Positions 41,565 through 50,211 of a stretch of 64,000 bases of DNA are shown in pieces (the first letter of the stretch is position 1; each line of letters starts with the position of its first letter). The notes beneath the pieces were generated by a model. It was not told where the DNA came from, searched no databases, and saw only the letters and a program-made list of their open reading frames with translations. Source of the DNA: Cyclobacteriaceae bacterium (lineage in GTDB: Bacteria > Bacteroidota > Bacteroidia > Cytophagales > Cyclobacteriaceae); NCBI GenBank assembly GCA_019638275.1, contig JAHBUC010000001.1, forward strand, positions 124,001 through 188,000, read 5' to 3'. Position numbers and translations under genes: made by a program.

Positions 41565-42320
41565 TTACATTTCGTCAAACCCCGGACGGATAAATTTCTG
41601 CGCATCGGGAAATTCTGTTTCGGCTAACAATTTTAATTTTTGCAGCATGGCCAACAGACGCAGCAGCGTGTCTTCTTCATCAGGCATAAGTTCATACAGC
41701 AGGCCCCACGCCTGCATGGAGCGGTCAATGGCAATCATGGCAACTTTGGCCGAGCCATCGTAATCGCGCTGAAAACCATTTTCAATTTCCCATCCGTCAT
41801 CTTCCATCTTACCCATCAGTGCCCGCATAAACTTGACGTGTATGAAATGCACGTACCACTGAATCACCGATAAACATTCTTCAATGGTTTTAATCTGCCG
41901 TATTCCCGCTTCTTCTGTTTGGATGCCCAGCGTTACCCGTTGCAAAAGCCCGTCTAAATTTTCTTTTACAGCATTGTCTTCCAGCCATTGCAGGGCAGCT
42001 TCTGCATAGTTCCAGCTTAACGCCCCGATAGGATGTTCCCGACCTTTCTTCCGTTTTCTCTTCTCGTTTTCATGATATTCCTTTTTCTCTTCTTCCGTTA
42101 TGGTCAGATCAATGCCATATTCATCAGCCGCCTTTTGAATGAGCACCATTGCTTCCCTGAAACTCTCGGCAAGCTTGTTCCAGAAAGCCTGGTTAGTAAT
42201 GTCTTTTTCTTCGGGAGAAAGATTGCCTTCCGATTCGCCTACGGCACACCGACTGGCGAAGGTGCAGCGCTCGCACCACCGATCGCAGTAATTATGAATG
42301 CCGGGGATGTGGTCAGGCAT
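41565..42320 (-). CDS. Unknown protein with N-terminal cysteine cluster
   Basis: The 251-residue soluble protein begins with Cys12, 16, 19 and 25 in YCDRWCERCTFASRCAV, a C-x3-C-x2-C-x5-C cluster that could hold zinc or an iron-sulfur cluster. The rest is helical and acidic (EEKKEYHENEKRKRKKGREH is a basic exception) with no membrane segment. I do not recognise a named family. It is monocistronic between the glutaminyl cyclase palindrome and a 340-bp non-coding stretch. Confidence 0.7.
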   Translation of the reverse strand: MPDHIPGIHNYCDRWCERCTFASRCAVGESEGNLSPEEKDITNQAFWNKLAESFREAMVLIQKAADEYGIDLTITEEEKKEYHENEKRKRKKGREHPIGALSWNYAEAALQWLEDNAVKENLDGLLQRVTLGIQTEEAGIRQIKTIEECLSVIQWYVHFIHVKFMRALMGKMEDDGWEIENGFQRDYDGSAKVAMIAIDRSMQAWGLLYELMPDEEDTLLRLLAMLQKLKLLAETEFPDAQKFIRPGFDEM

Positions 42321-42660
42321 AAGTTGTGCTGGTTTTACTTGTCAAAGTAATCACCAATCGGCTTTTCGCATGTTTATTTAAAAAATTTATTATGAGTATC
42401 CGCTTCAAGCCCTAAACGAATGGCCGATCCGATTTGATTTGCGAGGACATAGTTTACTAAGCGTTAAAAAAATATCCCGGAACTCGCCATTTGCAGAGCG
42501 CTCCGGGGAGCGGGCCGTGAGGCCCATACAAGTATAAGAAAAAAATAGTGACAACTTTTGTCTTTTAGCAATTCATCGGCCTTGATCAACACGGCTAATA
42601 GAAATTAGTCCGCTCTATTTTCCCCGATTCGGGGTAGGTGTCCGAAGGACGGAGGGGGAT
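42321..42660. other. 340-bp non-coding stretch with hairpins
   Basis: I find no gene here. The middle holds two adjacent hairpins: CGCTCC/GGAGCG at 42499-42512 and GGGCC-GTGA-GGCCC at 42512-42525. Near the right end, CCCCGA/TCGGGG and GTCC-GAA-GGAC hairpins sit just past the stop of the gene ending at 42661 and could end its transcript. It may hold a small RNA or decayed repeats. Confidence 0.5.
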
Positions 42661-43707
42661 TTACCACCTTTTCGACCCCTCAATCTCCATAATCAAATCT
42701 TCTCCATACGCCATGGCCGGAGTTTGATAGCCCGCTTTGAAATTTCCATGCAGGATTTTCTCTGCAATCAGCACGCTTGTTTTAGCAGTTAACCAGTAAC
42801 CGCTTATGGTTTCCAATCGCGCTTCAGCCTGCTGACCGTTTGCATTTCTTACTTTTCCCCACAAGTAACTTTTTCCCGTAAGCAGTTTTTCTTCCGATGG
42901 CCCACCAGGTTTTTTGTCGATTTGTTTCAGCATGAATTTTTTTACGAACGTCATCCGCAACAACCAGTTGAGGTAGCGACTTCTGCGTGCGTTGGCAATC
43001 ATGCTGTCGGTGGCGCCTGTATACACTTCAATGTTGGCAATGCCTGTGCTACGCCATGCGGTGGAGATATCGCCCCACGGGATGCACAATGTTTTCATCT
43101 TAAACTCCCCGAAATCAACCGTCATTGTTTTATCACCTAATGGAAGCGGAACGAGTTTTCCGTTTTCACGGATCATGCCGCCATAACCCAATCCTTCAGT
43201 CATACTCTTTTTCGTGCCCCGCGAAAGTCCACCTTTCGACATGGTGAAGGCGAGTTGAAGGTGTGTGGCATCAGGTAATTTATTTTTCAGGTGCAGCGCG
43301 AGACAATCAGATGGAACAACATCAAAGCCAGCTCCGGGTATTACGGTAAGTCCGGCTTGTTTTGCTTTGGCATCATAGCCAGCTAGTAATTCAAAAACGC
43401 CATATTCACCGGTAATGTCGGTGTAATGGGTATTGGCTTCAAGGCAGGCATCGATCATTTTTTTAGCGGTGTGCCGGAATGGTCCGCCACAGTGAATCAC
43501 CACCTTGCCTTCTTTCAACAGGTTAACCAACCCGGCATGATCATCCATATCAACAGGTTTGTATGGGTAGCCGCTCTGTTCACTTTGTTTTTTGAGGGCT
43601 TGTTCATTTCGGCCGGAAAGCACCACAGCCAGATTTTTTCGTTTACATTCTTCAACCACCAGCTTGCCGGTGTAACCATACGAACCATACACAATTATCT
43701 TTTCCAT
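42661..43707 (-). CDS. Saccharopine-dehydrogenase-like NAD(P)-binding protein
   Basis: The 348-residue protein has an N-terminal Rossmann fold (MEKIIVYGSYGYTGKLVVEE, with the glycine-rich nucleotide loop) and the long C-terminal region seen in saccharopine-dehydrogenase/trans-acting enoyl-reductase-like proteins (TVIPGAGFDVVPSDCLAL). It is probably an oxidoreductase; the substrate cannot be read. It overlaps the MFS gene by 13 bp and is translated just after it, so the pair likely shares a pathway. Confidence 0.8.
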   Translation of the reverse strand: MEKIIVYGSYGYTGKLVVEECKRKNLAVVLSGRNEQALKKQSEQSGYPYKPVDMDDHAGLVNLLKEGKVVIHCGGPFRHTAKKMIDACLEANTHYTDITGEYGVFELLAGYDAKAKQAGLTVIPGAGFDVVPSDCLALHLKNKLPDATHLQLAFTMSKGGLSRGTKKSMTEGLGYGGMIRENGKLVPLPLGDKTMTVDFGEFKMKTLCIPWGDISTAWRSTGIANIEVYTGATDSMIANARRSRYLNWLLRMTFVKKFMLKQIDKKPGGPSEEKLLTGKSYLWGKVRNANGQQAEARLETISGYWLTAKTSVLIAEKILHGNFKAGYQTPAMAYGEDLIMEIEGSKRW

Positions 43708-44879
43708 GCGATGTTTTTAAACGAGTAAAGTGAAACAAGTCCCAGGAGTGGCCCGGGAGCCAATAAAAGTAGTAAGTACTGGGGAGAAATGTGTTGTTGA
43801 AGCACATTCAATAGTTGAATACTTACAATGGTGATGGCAAAACCAATACACGTTGTAATGGTAATGGCCGAACCTCGAATGTGTGCCGGTGCGTGAAAGG
43901 CCACCAGCGCAGAAAACTGAGGCGAATCGGCAACCACCATTAATCCCCAAACCATCATAAAGACAAGAAACATGTATTCATTCGAATGAAACATGAATGA
44001 AGAAATGAGGCAACACAAGGCCGAGGAGGCAAGTGCAAACCCTGCGATGGGTTTGCTTCCAAATTTAAGCGAGAGTTTTCCGCCAATCACGCAGCCTAAA
44101 AATCCGGATGCAATAATCAGAAACGACCAAAGCGGTAGCGAAAAATCGGAGTGACTCATGTTTTGGTATGAAAGAAGAATTACAGGAACAAATGCCCAGA
44201 ACGCATACAACTCCCACATGTGCCCAAAGTAACCGAATGCAGGTGCCTTAAAAGGTGCCGAGCGAAACACATCGCGAACATCAGCAAATGAAAAACGTTG
44301 CGCGGGTTTTCTGTATGGTCCATCTTTTACCAGCACAAGCATGGCCAACCCGCCAATTGAAGAAAGCAGTGAAACTGCGATAATAAGTTGAGCAGGTTCA
44401 ATAAAACCCGGAATCAGTTTAAGTACATGAGGAAAAGATGTGCCCAGCACAAGTGCGCCAACAAGCGCGCCCAGCCAATGACCAAGACCTTCTTGTTTCC
44501 AGTCGGAGGCGATTTTCATTCCAACCGGATAAACACCCGCCAAAAAAAATCCGGTTACGAATCGGGTAAATAGTGTGAGATTAAGTGATGCGGCATCCAC
44601 AAGGCTTAATGCATTGAAAGCTGCTGCAACCAAGCTGCACAAAAAGAAAACAGAAGAAGGCGCAAACCGATCAGAAAATCCGAAAACCGAAAACGTAAGT
44701 GTTCCGACAATGAAGCCGAGTTGAACCAGCGAAGTTACATAGCCGATCGATTCAACAGGCCAGTTATGTGCGGCTTGTGCCTGTGGTAAGATGGCATTAA
44801 CGGCAAACCAAAGTGAGGTGCAACAAAACTGACTGGCAACAATGGTGTAGAAAGTACGGGTTGATGGTTTACCGGTCAT
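43695..44879 (-). CDS. MFS transporter
   Basis: About twelve membrane helices in 394 residues, of the major facilitator superfamily, with SIGYVTSLVQLGFIVGTLTF and the motif DRFAPSS between helices two and three. Symmetry between halves is visible. The substrate is unknown; the tight coupling (13-bp overlap) to the saccharopine-dehydrogenase-like gene suggests a shared small-molecule substrate. Confidence 0.88.
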   Translation of the reverse strand: MTGKPSTRTFYTIVASQFCCTSLWFAVNAILPQAQAAHNWPVESIGYVTSLVQLGFIVGTLTFSVFGFSDRFAPSSVFFLCSLVAAAFNALSLVDAASLNLTLFTRFVTGFFLAGVYPVGMKIASDWKQEGLGHWLGALVGALVLGTSFPHVLKLIPGFIEPAQLIIAVSLLSSIGGLAMLVLVKDGPYRKPAQRFSFADVRDVFRSAPFKAPAFGYFGHMWELYAFWAFVPVILLSYQNMSHSDFSLPLWSFLIIASGFLGCVIGGKLSLKFGSKPIAGFALASSALCCLISSFMFHSNEYMFLVFMMVWGLMVVADSPQFSALVAFHAPAHIRGSAITITTCIGFAITIVSIQLLNVLQQHISPQYLLLLLAPGPLLGLVSLYSFKNIAWKR

Positions 44880-44899
44880 GAGGCAGAAATGTCACCCGT

Positions 44900-45264
44900 T
44901 TACTCTTGTCGTACTTCAACGCGTGTTACAAAATATTTGGTGTCGCCTCGCCATGGAAAGCGCATATACCTTTTTACAAAGTGCAGGTTTACCCGTTCGC
45001 CCTTCAAGGCGGCAGCCTCCAGTTCTTTCAATATTTCCTGTTCACTTTTTTCTATCGAGAAATCCCTGGTTTCGGCTATTGGACTTGTGCCTTTTAATGC
45101 ACCGAACGATTCCATGGAAATTTTTCCTTCGTGGGTTTTGAAAAGGATTCCCTTTTCAGATACGCTCAGCACTTTGCCGGCCCATACACACCCCAATAGA
45201 AAAATGACAGCATGCCGATGCCGATAACAAGCGCAAACAGGAATAGTCGTTTCAGGAATTTCAT
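44900..45264 (-). pseudogene. Small membrane-anchored protein gene, frameshifted
   Basis: From the ATG at 45264 the frame reads MKFLKRLFLFALVIGIGMLS followed by FFYWGVY and then stops soon after. One base away, a second frame continues WAGKVLSVSEKGILFKTHEG and on to TKYFVTRVEVRQE at 44900. Together they give the pattern of a short Bacteroidota membrane-anchored family, with the frame broken near 45181-45190. The 365-bp span is not a multiple of three. The frame is also open upstream to 45349, but that part is not protein-like. The function of the family is unknown to me. Confidence 0.75.
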
Positions 45265-45347
45265 GGTGGTTTGTTTTACTTTCTGCCCGAAGGTTGGGTT
45301 TTCCATAATGCCAGGGGTTGGTCTTCGAAGGTAAACATTCTGAAAAC

Positions 45348-45376
45348 AAAAAAGTCGGGGTAGGCCCGACTTTTTA
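45348..45376 (-). terminator. Intrinsic terminator after frr
   Basis: AAAGTCGGG/CCCGACTTT, 9-bp stem extended by A/T pairs, loop GTAGG; on the minus strand a T-run follows. It lies 18 bp beyond the frr stop. Confidence 0.8.
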
Positions 45377-45393
45377 TTATGATTAATGAGGGT

Positions 45394-45948
45394 TTACACC
45401 GTCATAATTTCTGCTTCCTTCTTTTTCATCAGGGCATCAATCTTGCTGATAAATTCATCCGTCAGTTTTTGAACGGTGGCTTCGGCATCTTTAATATCAT
45501 CCTCGGAAGCTCCCTTGATTTTTTTCAGGTGTTCGTTGGTGTCCTTGCGGATGTTACGCACGCTCACGCGGCCATGCTCACATTCCTGCCCCACCTGTTT
45601 CACCAATTGCTTGCGTCTTTCTTCTGTTAACATGGGAATGTTCACGATTACCTGCTGCCCGTCATTCTGCGGATTCAAACCAAGGTTGGCATCGCGTATA
45701 GCTTTTTCAATTTCCTGGATAATACTTTTTTCCCAAGGCTTGATGAAGATGGTGCGTGCATCGGGAGTGGTAAGGGAAGATACCTGGTTAAGCGGAGTGG
45801 GGTTTCCGTAGTATGAAACCTGAATACCATCCAACATGGATGGATTGGCTTTTCCGGCACGGATTTTCGTGAGCTCATGTCCCACGTGATTGAGCGCTTT
45901 GCTCATGTGCTCCTTTGCATCCTCAAGGTATAATTCAATTTCTTCCAT
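45394..45948 (-). CDS. frr: Ribosome recycling factor
   Basis: Releases ribosomes from mRNA after termination, with EF-G. The 184-residue protein has the three-helix bundle and hinge (GHELTKIRAGKANPSMLDGI, then TTPDARTIFIKPWEKSII, then the EERRKQLVKQ segment). It follows pyrH after 31 bp, the usual order, and ends before a strong terminator. Confidence 0.96.
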   Translation of the reverse strand: MEEIELYLEDAKEHMSKALNHVGHELTKIRAGKANPSMLDGIQVSYYGNPTPLNQVSSLTTPDARTIFIKPWEKSIIQEIEKAIRDANLGLNPQNDGQQVIVNIPMLTEERRKQLVKQVGQECEHGRVSVRNIRKDTNEHLKKIKGASEDDIKDAEATVQKLTDEFISKIDALMKKKEAEIMTV

Positions 45949-45979
45949 AGTAAACGTAACAGTTCGGGTTCAACAATAA

Positions 45980-46687
45980 TTAACTGATCAGTGTACCGGC
46001 TTCTTCGCCTTGTGCAACTTTTAACAGGTTGCCTTTTTTGTTCATATCGAAAACAATTATCGGAAGTTTGTTTTCCATACACAATGTAAAGGCCGTCATA
46101 TCCATAATGTTCAGGTTCTTTTCGTAGGCTTCCTGGAACGACAGGGATTTATACCGAACGGCATCTTTGAATTTTTCAGGGTCTTTATCGTACACGCCAT
46201 CTACGCGTGTGCCTTTCAGCACCACATCGGCCTGAACTTCAATAGCACGCAGGCTGGCGGTGGAGTCGGTAGTGAAGTAGGGGTTACCAATACCGGCCCC
46301 AAAAATAACGATCCGTCCCTTTTCGAGGTGACGGATCGCTCTGCGTCTGATAAACGGTTCACAAACCTGTTCCATTTTCATACCGGACATCAGTCGGGTA
46401 TACAGGCCGTGACGTTCCAGTGCGCTTTGCAAGGCCATGGCGTTGATTACAGTGGCCAGCATGCCCATGTAATCGCCCTGTACCCGGTCGATGCCAAGTG
46501 CTTCGGCCTGACCACCCCGGAAAATGTTGCCACCCCCGATCACGATAGCCAGCTCTACACCGGCTGCTTTAAGCTCTTTAATTTCTTCTGAATATTGTTC
46601 GAGCACGGCCGGATCAATATTCACATTTTTGTTTGATCCCTGCAGGGCTTCACCGCTGAGTTTGAGCAGAATTCGTTTGTATTTCAT
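45980..46687 (-). CDS. pyrH: UMP kinase
   Basis: Converts UMP to UDP. The 235-residue amino-acid-kinase-fold protein has [14 protein letters not shown] at the start, the phosphate loop [15 protein letters not shown], and [17 protein letters not shown], typical of bacterial PyrH. It is the first gene of the pyrH-frr pair. Confidence 0.96.
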   Translation of the reverse strand: MKYKRILLKLSGEALQGSNKNVNIDPAVLEQYSEEIKELKAAGVELAIVIGGGNIFRGGQAEALGIDRVQGDYMGMLATVINAMALQSALERHGLYTRLMSGMKMEQVCEPFIRRRAIRHLEKGRIVIFGAGIGNPYFTTDSTASLRAIEVQADVVLKGTRVDGVYDKDPEKFKDAVRYKSLSFQEAYEKNLNIMDMTAFTLCMENKLPIIVFDMNKKGNLLKVAQGEEAGTLIS

Positions 46688-46783
46688 GCAACGCCAATAA
46701 AAATCCCGTAAATATAAGGGCTATCGCCAAGAAGTTATAATGCCGGAGAAATACTTGTCGGGGCTGACAGCGGTTAATGGAAT

Positions 46784-47278
46784 TTAAAATTCAATCAGCA
46801 CCTGATTCTTTTCTACGCTATCTCCCTTTTTGATTTTGATGGTTTTCACTTCCCCGTCTCCGGGCGACTTCAATATGTTCTCCATCTTCATGGCTTCCAG
46901 TATCAGCAGCGGATCGCCTTGTTTCACCACATCACCTGTTTTCACTTTCAGGTCGATGATCAGGCCCGGCATAGGTGCTTTGATGGAATTGACTTTGCTG
47001 CCGGCCGCCTGGCTCATGCCCAGCTTTTCGAGCAGTAAATCAAATTTGTCTTTTACCGAAACGGTGTAGTGCCTACCGTTGATTTTCCACGTAAATGTTT
47101 TGGTGGCTGCATCAGCTTTCACCACTTCGGCCTTATAGCTTTTGTGGTTATGGATGATGTGAAAATATCCGTCACGAAGTTGAGTAACATCCCATGCAAC
47201 GGCTTCGCCATTTACCGTAATGGTTTCTCCGTCCGGATTAATTTCAAATGTCTTGTTGTTTACAATAGCCTGAAACAT
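46784..47278 (-). CDS. Biotinyl (lipoyl-like) domain protein, carboxylase subunit
   Basis: The protein (about 164 residues from the ATG at 47278) ends in a biotin-attachment domain with the canonical EAMKMENI, the lysine carrying biotin, preceded by IKAPMPGLIIDLKVKTGD. The N-terminal half resembles the linker domain of acyl-CoA or oxaloacetate-type carboxylase alpha subunits. It would be the biotin carrier of a carboxylase, but the other subunits are not in the window. A TTG at 47284 is a less likely start. Confidence 0.88.
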   Translation of the reverse strand: MFQAIVNNKTFEINPDGETITVNGEAVAWDVTQLRDGYFHIIHNHKSYKAEVVKADAATKTFTWKINGRHYTVSVKDKFDLLLEKLGMSQAAGSKVNSIKAPMPGLIIDLKVKTGDVVKQGDPLLILEAMKMENILKSPGDGEVKTIKIKKGDSVEKNQVLIEF

Positions 47279-47293
47279 GCTCAAAAGTAGACT

Positions 47294-47379
47294 TTAGAAT
47301 ACAGAATTTAGAATTTAGAATTCAGAATTTTTCGGTTTTGAAATCAGCGTCCCAAATTCTGCATGCTAAATTCTGAATA
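47294..47379. repeat. AT-rich inverted repeat family (AGAATTTAGAATT)
   Basis: Left arm TTAGAATACAGAATTTAGAA (47294 on) with tandem GAATTT units, right arm AAATTCTGCATGCTAAATTC (47354 on), roughly complementary. It is non-coding and lies between the biotinyl gene and the TPP riboswitch. Confidence 0.6.
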
Positions 47380-47404
47380 CTAACTACTTTCCTTTACCTT
47401 TACG

Positions 47405-47488
47405 CCAGTAAGGGGTGCCTCATAATAACGGGCTGAGATTATACCCATAGAACCTGATGCCGGTAATGCGGCCGAAGGGAAGGCAAGT
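47405..47488 (+). promoter_or_regulatory. TPP riboswitch (thi box)
   Basis: The conserved pieces of the thiamine pyrophosphate aptamer are present in order: AGGGGTGCC, GGCTGAGATTATACCCATAG, GAACCTGAT, then CCGGTAATGCGGCCGAAGGG and AAGGCAAG. It lies 59 bp upstream of the TonB-dependent receptor start and should turn that gene down when TPP is plentiful. I cannot tell from sequence whether the switch acts on termination or translation; AGGGG in the aptamer could pair with CCCCT downstream at about 47510. Confidence 0.92.
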
Positions 47489-47546
47489 GAAACTTGTAAG
47501 CATGGCGCAGTCCCCTCTGCACGTGCGGGTTTGAACAAATAAAAAA

Positions 47547-49991
47547 ATGTTTAAAAAATTAATGTGGACAGCATTGTTGCTGTTGCCATTTGCTACGCTG
47601 GCACAAAACCAGTTGCAGGGCGTGGTGCGCGATGCGCGAACGAATGAACCCTTAAGTGGAGCTACGGTTACGTTAACGCAGGAGAGAAAGATCACCGTAA
47701 CCGATGTAGCAGGCGCTTTTCAGTTTACAGATGTGCGAAGCTATGAAGCTGAAATCCGGTTTGTCGGATACAAAACCAAACGGGTTACATTTTCATTAAG
47801 CATGAATGCGATTTTGCTTGAGGAAAGTACAACCCTTACCGATGAAATAATTGTATCGGCTACACGTGCGGGTGAGAAAACACCTACTACATACAGCACG
47901 ATTGATAAGCAAACGTTGCGCAAGCAAAATTTCGGTCAGGATTTACCCATACAGCTAAATTGGATGCCTTCGGTTGTTACTACTTCCGATGCCGGAAACG
48001 GAGTGGGTTATACCGGTATCAACATCCGCGGAAGCGATGCCACGCGAATCAATGTTACGCTTAACGGCATTCCGTATAACGACAGCGAATCGCAAGGCGT
48101 GTTTTGGGTAAACATTCCGGATATTTCTTCGTCCACACAAAGTGTTCAGGTACAACGGGGGGTGGGTACATCCACCAACGGTCCGGGTGCGTTTGGGGCA
48201 AGCATCAACATTCAAACCAATGCATTGGCCGATGAACCGTATGCCGAGTATGTGCATTCCTTTGGTTCGTTTAACACCTGGCGAAATACGTTGGGCTTTG
48301 GGACGGGTTTGATAGGCGATCGCTGGGCGTTTGATGGTCGTGTTTCAAATATCAGTTCGGATGGATTTATTGATCGCGCCACGTCCGATTTGTCATCTTA
48401 CTATTTTTCAGGAGGGTATTACTCAGAAAAAACGATGGTGAAAGCCATTGTTTTTGGCGGACATGAAGTTACCTACCAAAGTTGGTACGGTGTTCCCGAA
48501 TCACGATTGAACAATGACACCGAGGCGATGCTGGTTACGGCCTCCAATGAAGGCTGGAATGAAGAGCAGATACAGCTTCTGCTCAATTCAAATAGTCGCA
48601 CGTTTAACATTTACACCTACGACAACCAGGTGGATGATTATGCGCAGGATCATTATCAACTGCACACGTCACATCGTTTTACCAATAGCCTCACGGGAAA
48701 TGTTGCACTTCATTATACATATGGCAGAGGGTTCTATGAAGAGTATCGCATTAACGATCGCTTCAGTAATTATGGGTTAAGTCCGGTAACCATTGGCGAT
48801 TCTGTGATTAATCGTAGCGACATCATCCGCAGGCGTTGGCTGGATAATGATTTCTACGGCTTCACGTATTCGCTTCAATTGGAAAAAAATAAATTGAATG
48901 CGGTGTTGGGTGGTGCGTGGAACCGGTATGATGGCCGACATTTCGGAGAGATCATCTGGTCGCAGGTAACAACTGTTCCCAAAGATTATCGCTACTACTA
49001 TAATGATGCAACAAAGCTGGACTTTACCGTTTACCTGAAAGGCAACTACCAATTCACTTCTGCCTTGAATGGCTTTTTGGATGTGCAATATCGGAACATC
49101 GGTTATCAAACTGCTGGTAATGATAACCGGCAAAACGTATTTGATGTAGATGTGCAGTATTCGTTCTTCAATCCAAAGGTTGGTTTGACCTATGATTTAG
49201 GATCAGGACAAAGTTTATATGCTTCGTATGCGGTAGCGAATCGCGAACCGGTGCGAAAGGATTTTGTAGACAATCCACAAAACCAAACGCCTAAGCATGA
49301 GACGTTGGGAAATCTGGAAGCAGGTTTCAGAAAACAATCCGACAGGATCATGTTGAATGTAAATGTATATTGGATGAATTATAAAAATCAATTGGTGCTT
49401 ACCGGAGCCTTAAATGATGTTGGCGCTGCTATTCGCACGAATGTAGATAACAGCTATCGTGCAGGTATTGAAGTTGACGGTATGGTTCGGTTATCTCCGA
49501 AGTTTACCTTAAATGCAAATGCAACGTTCAGCCAAAATAAAATTCAGGAGTTTACGGAAGTGTTGTACGACTCTGGTCCCAACTGGGAGTTTGATCCGCC
49601 TGAGGCTGTTAGCAGGACCTACACCAATACAGATATTGCTTTTTCTCCTAACCTGATTGCAGGATCGATAGTTTCTTATTCGCCTGTTGCGGCTGCTGAA
49701 ATTTCCTTGCTTTCGAAATACGTTGGTCGTCAATTCATGGATAACACGTCCAATTCATCTCGGCAGTTGGATGCATACCTGACCAACGATGTGCGGTTGT
49801 CCTATGCCTTCACTCCGAAGTTTATGAAGGAACTCCGCTTAAACCTGCTGTTAAACAATGTGTTCGATGTGGCGTATGAGTCGAATGGCTATACCTGGGG
49901 TTATTTAGGTGGAGGAGATGAGTACAGGGAGAATTATTACTACCCGCAGGCGGGCAGGCATTTTATGCTGATGTTAAGTGCACGGTTTTAA
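47547..49991 (+). CDS. TonB-dependent outer-membrane receptor, predicted thiamine uptake
   Basis: The 814-residue receptor has a signal peptide (MWTALLLLPFATLAQ), a short CarboxypepD_reg-like N-terminal domain (GVVRDARTNEPLSGATVTLT), and the plug (RKQNFGQDLPIQLNWMPSVV, NIRGSDATRINVTLNGIPYN). A 22-strand barrel follows, ending in Phe as usual. Because it is the gene controlled by the TPP riboswitch, the ligand is very likely thiamine, a phosphate ester or a precursor, taken up across the outer membrane with TonB energy. No inner-membrane thiamine permease is next to it. Confidence 0.92.
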   Translation: MFKKLMWTALLLLPFATLAQNQLQGVVRDARTNEPLSGATVTLTQERKITVTDVAGAFQFTDVRSYEAEIRFVGYKTKRVTFSLSMNAILLEESTTLTDEIIVSATRAGEKTPTTYSTIDKQTLRKQNFGQDLPIQLNWMPSVVTTSDAGNGVGYTGINIRGSDATRINVTLNGIPYNDSESQGVFWVNIPDISSSTQSVQVQRGVGTSTNGPGAFGASINIQTNALADEPYAEYVHSFGSFNTWRNTLGFGTGLIGDRWAFDGRVSNISSDGFIDRATSDLSSYYFSGGYYSEKTMVKAIVFGGHEVTYQSWYGVPESRLNNDTEAMLVTASNEGWNEEQIQLLLNSNSRTFNIYTYDNQVDDYAQDHYQLHTSHRFTNSLTGNVALHYTYGRGFYEEYRINDRFSNYGLSPVTIGDSVINRSDIIRRRWLDNDFYGFTYSLQLEKNKLNAVLGGAWNRYDGRHFGEIIWSQVTTVPKDYRYYYNDATKLDFTVYLKGNYQFTSALNGFLDVQYRNIGYQTAGNDNRQNVFDVDVQYSFFNPKVGLTYDLGSGQSLYASYAVANREPVRKDFVDNPQNQTPKHETLGNLEAGFRKQSDRIMLNVNVYWMNYKNQLVLTGALNDVGAAIRTNVDNSYRAGIEVDGMVRLSPKFTLNANATFSQNKIQEFTEVLYDSGPNWEFDPPEAVSRTYTNTDIAFSPNLIAGSIVSYSPVAAAEISLLSKYVGRQFMDNTSNSSRQLDAYLTNDVRLSYAFTPKFMKELRLNLLLNNVFDVAYESNGYTWGYLGGGDEYRENYYYPQAGRHFMLMLSARF

Positions 49992-50020
49992 GTAGATGTC
50001 ATCTCAAAAATATTCCCAAT

Positions 50021-50077
50021 GTCAGGTTGAGCCTGTCGAAACCGATTTGGTAGCTCGAAATAACCTTCGACAAGCTC
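50021..50077. repeat. Inverted pair of GACAGGCTCAACC / CTTCGACAAGCTC type
   Basis: GGTTGAGCCTGTCGAA at about 50025-50040 and CCTTCGACAAGCTC at 50064-50077 are nearly complementary. It belongs to the same dispersed family as the sequence at 24218-24240. Confidence 0.5.
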
Positions 50078-50211
50078 TCTAATGGAGTCCTTCAGACATG
50101 CTGACACATGAAACTGATTTTTGAGGTGGCGTCTGGTTAATTGTACCGAAAGCGCACACAAGGGAGGGCGGAACTTCAAACGCTTGTTTGTACTTTTGCC
50201 CAACCCTTGCC

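Noticed and set aside
45265..45349. Start of the small gene at 45349
   Set aside because: The ORF opens there only because the true start (45264) is in the other frame after the frameshift; its first 40 residues have no family character.
47510..47525. CTCTGC/GCAG hairpin after the TPP aptamer as a terminator
   Set aside because: The stem is short and no T-run follows, so I leave the mode of the riboswitch open.
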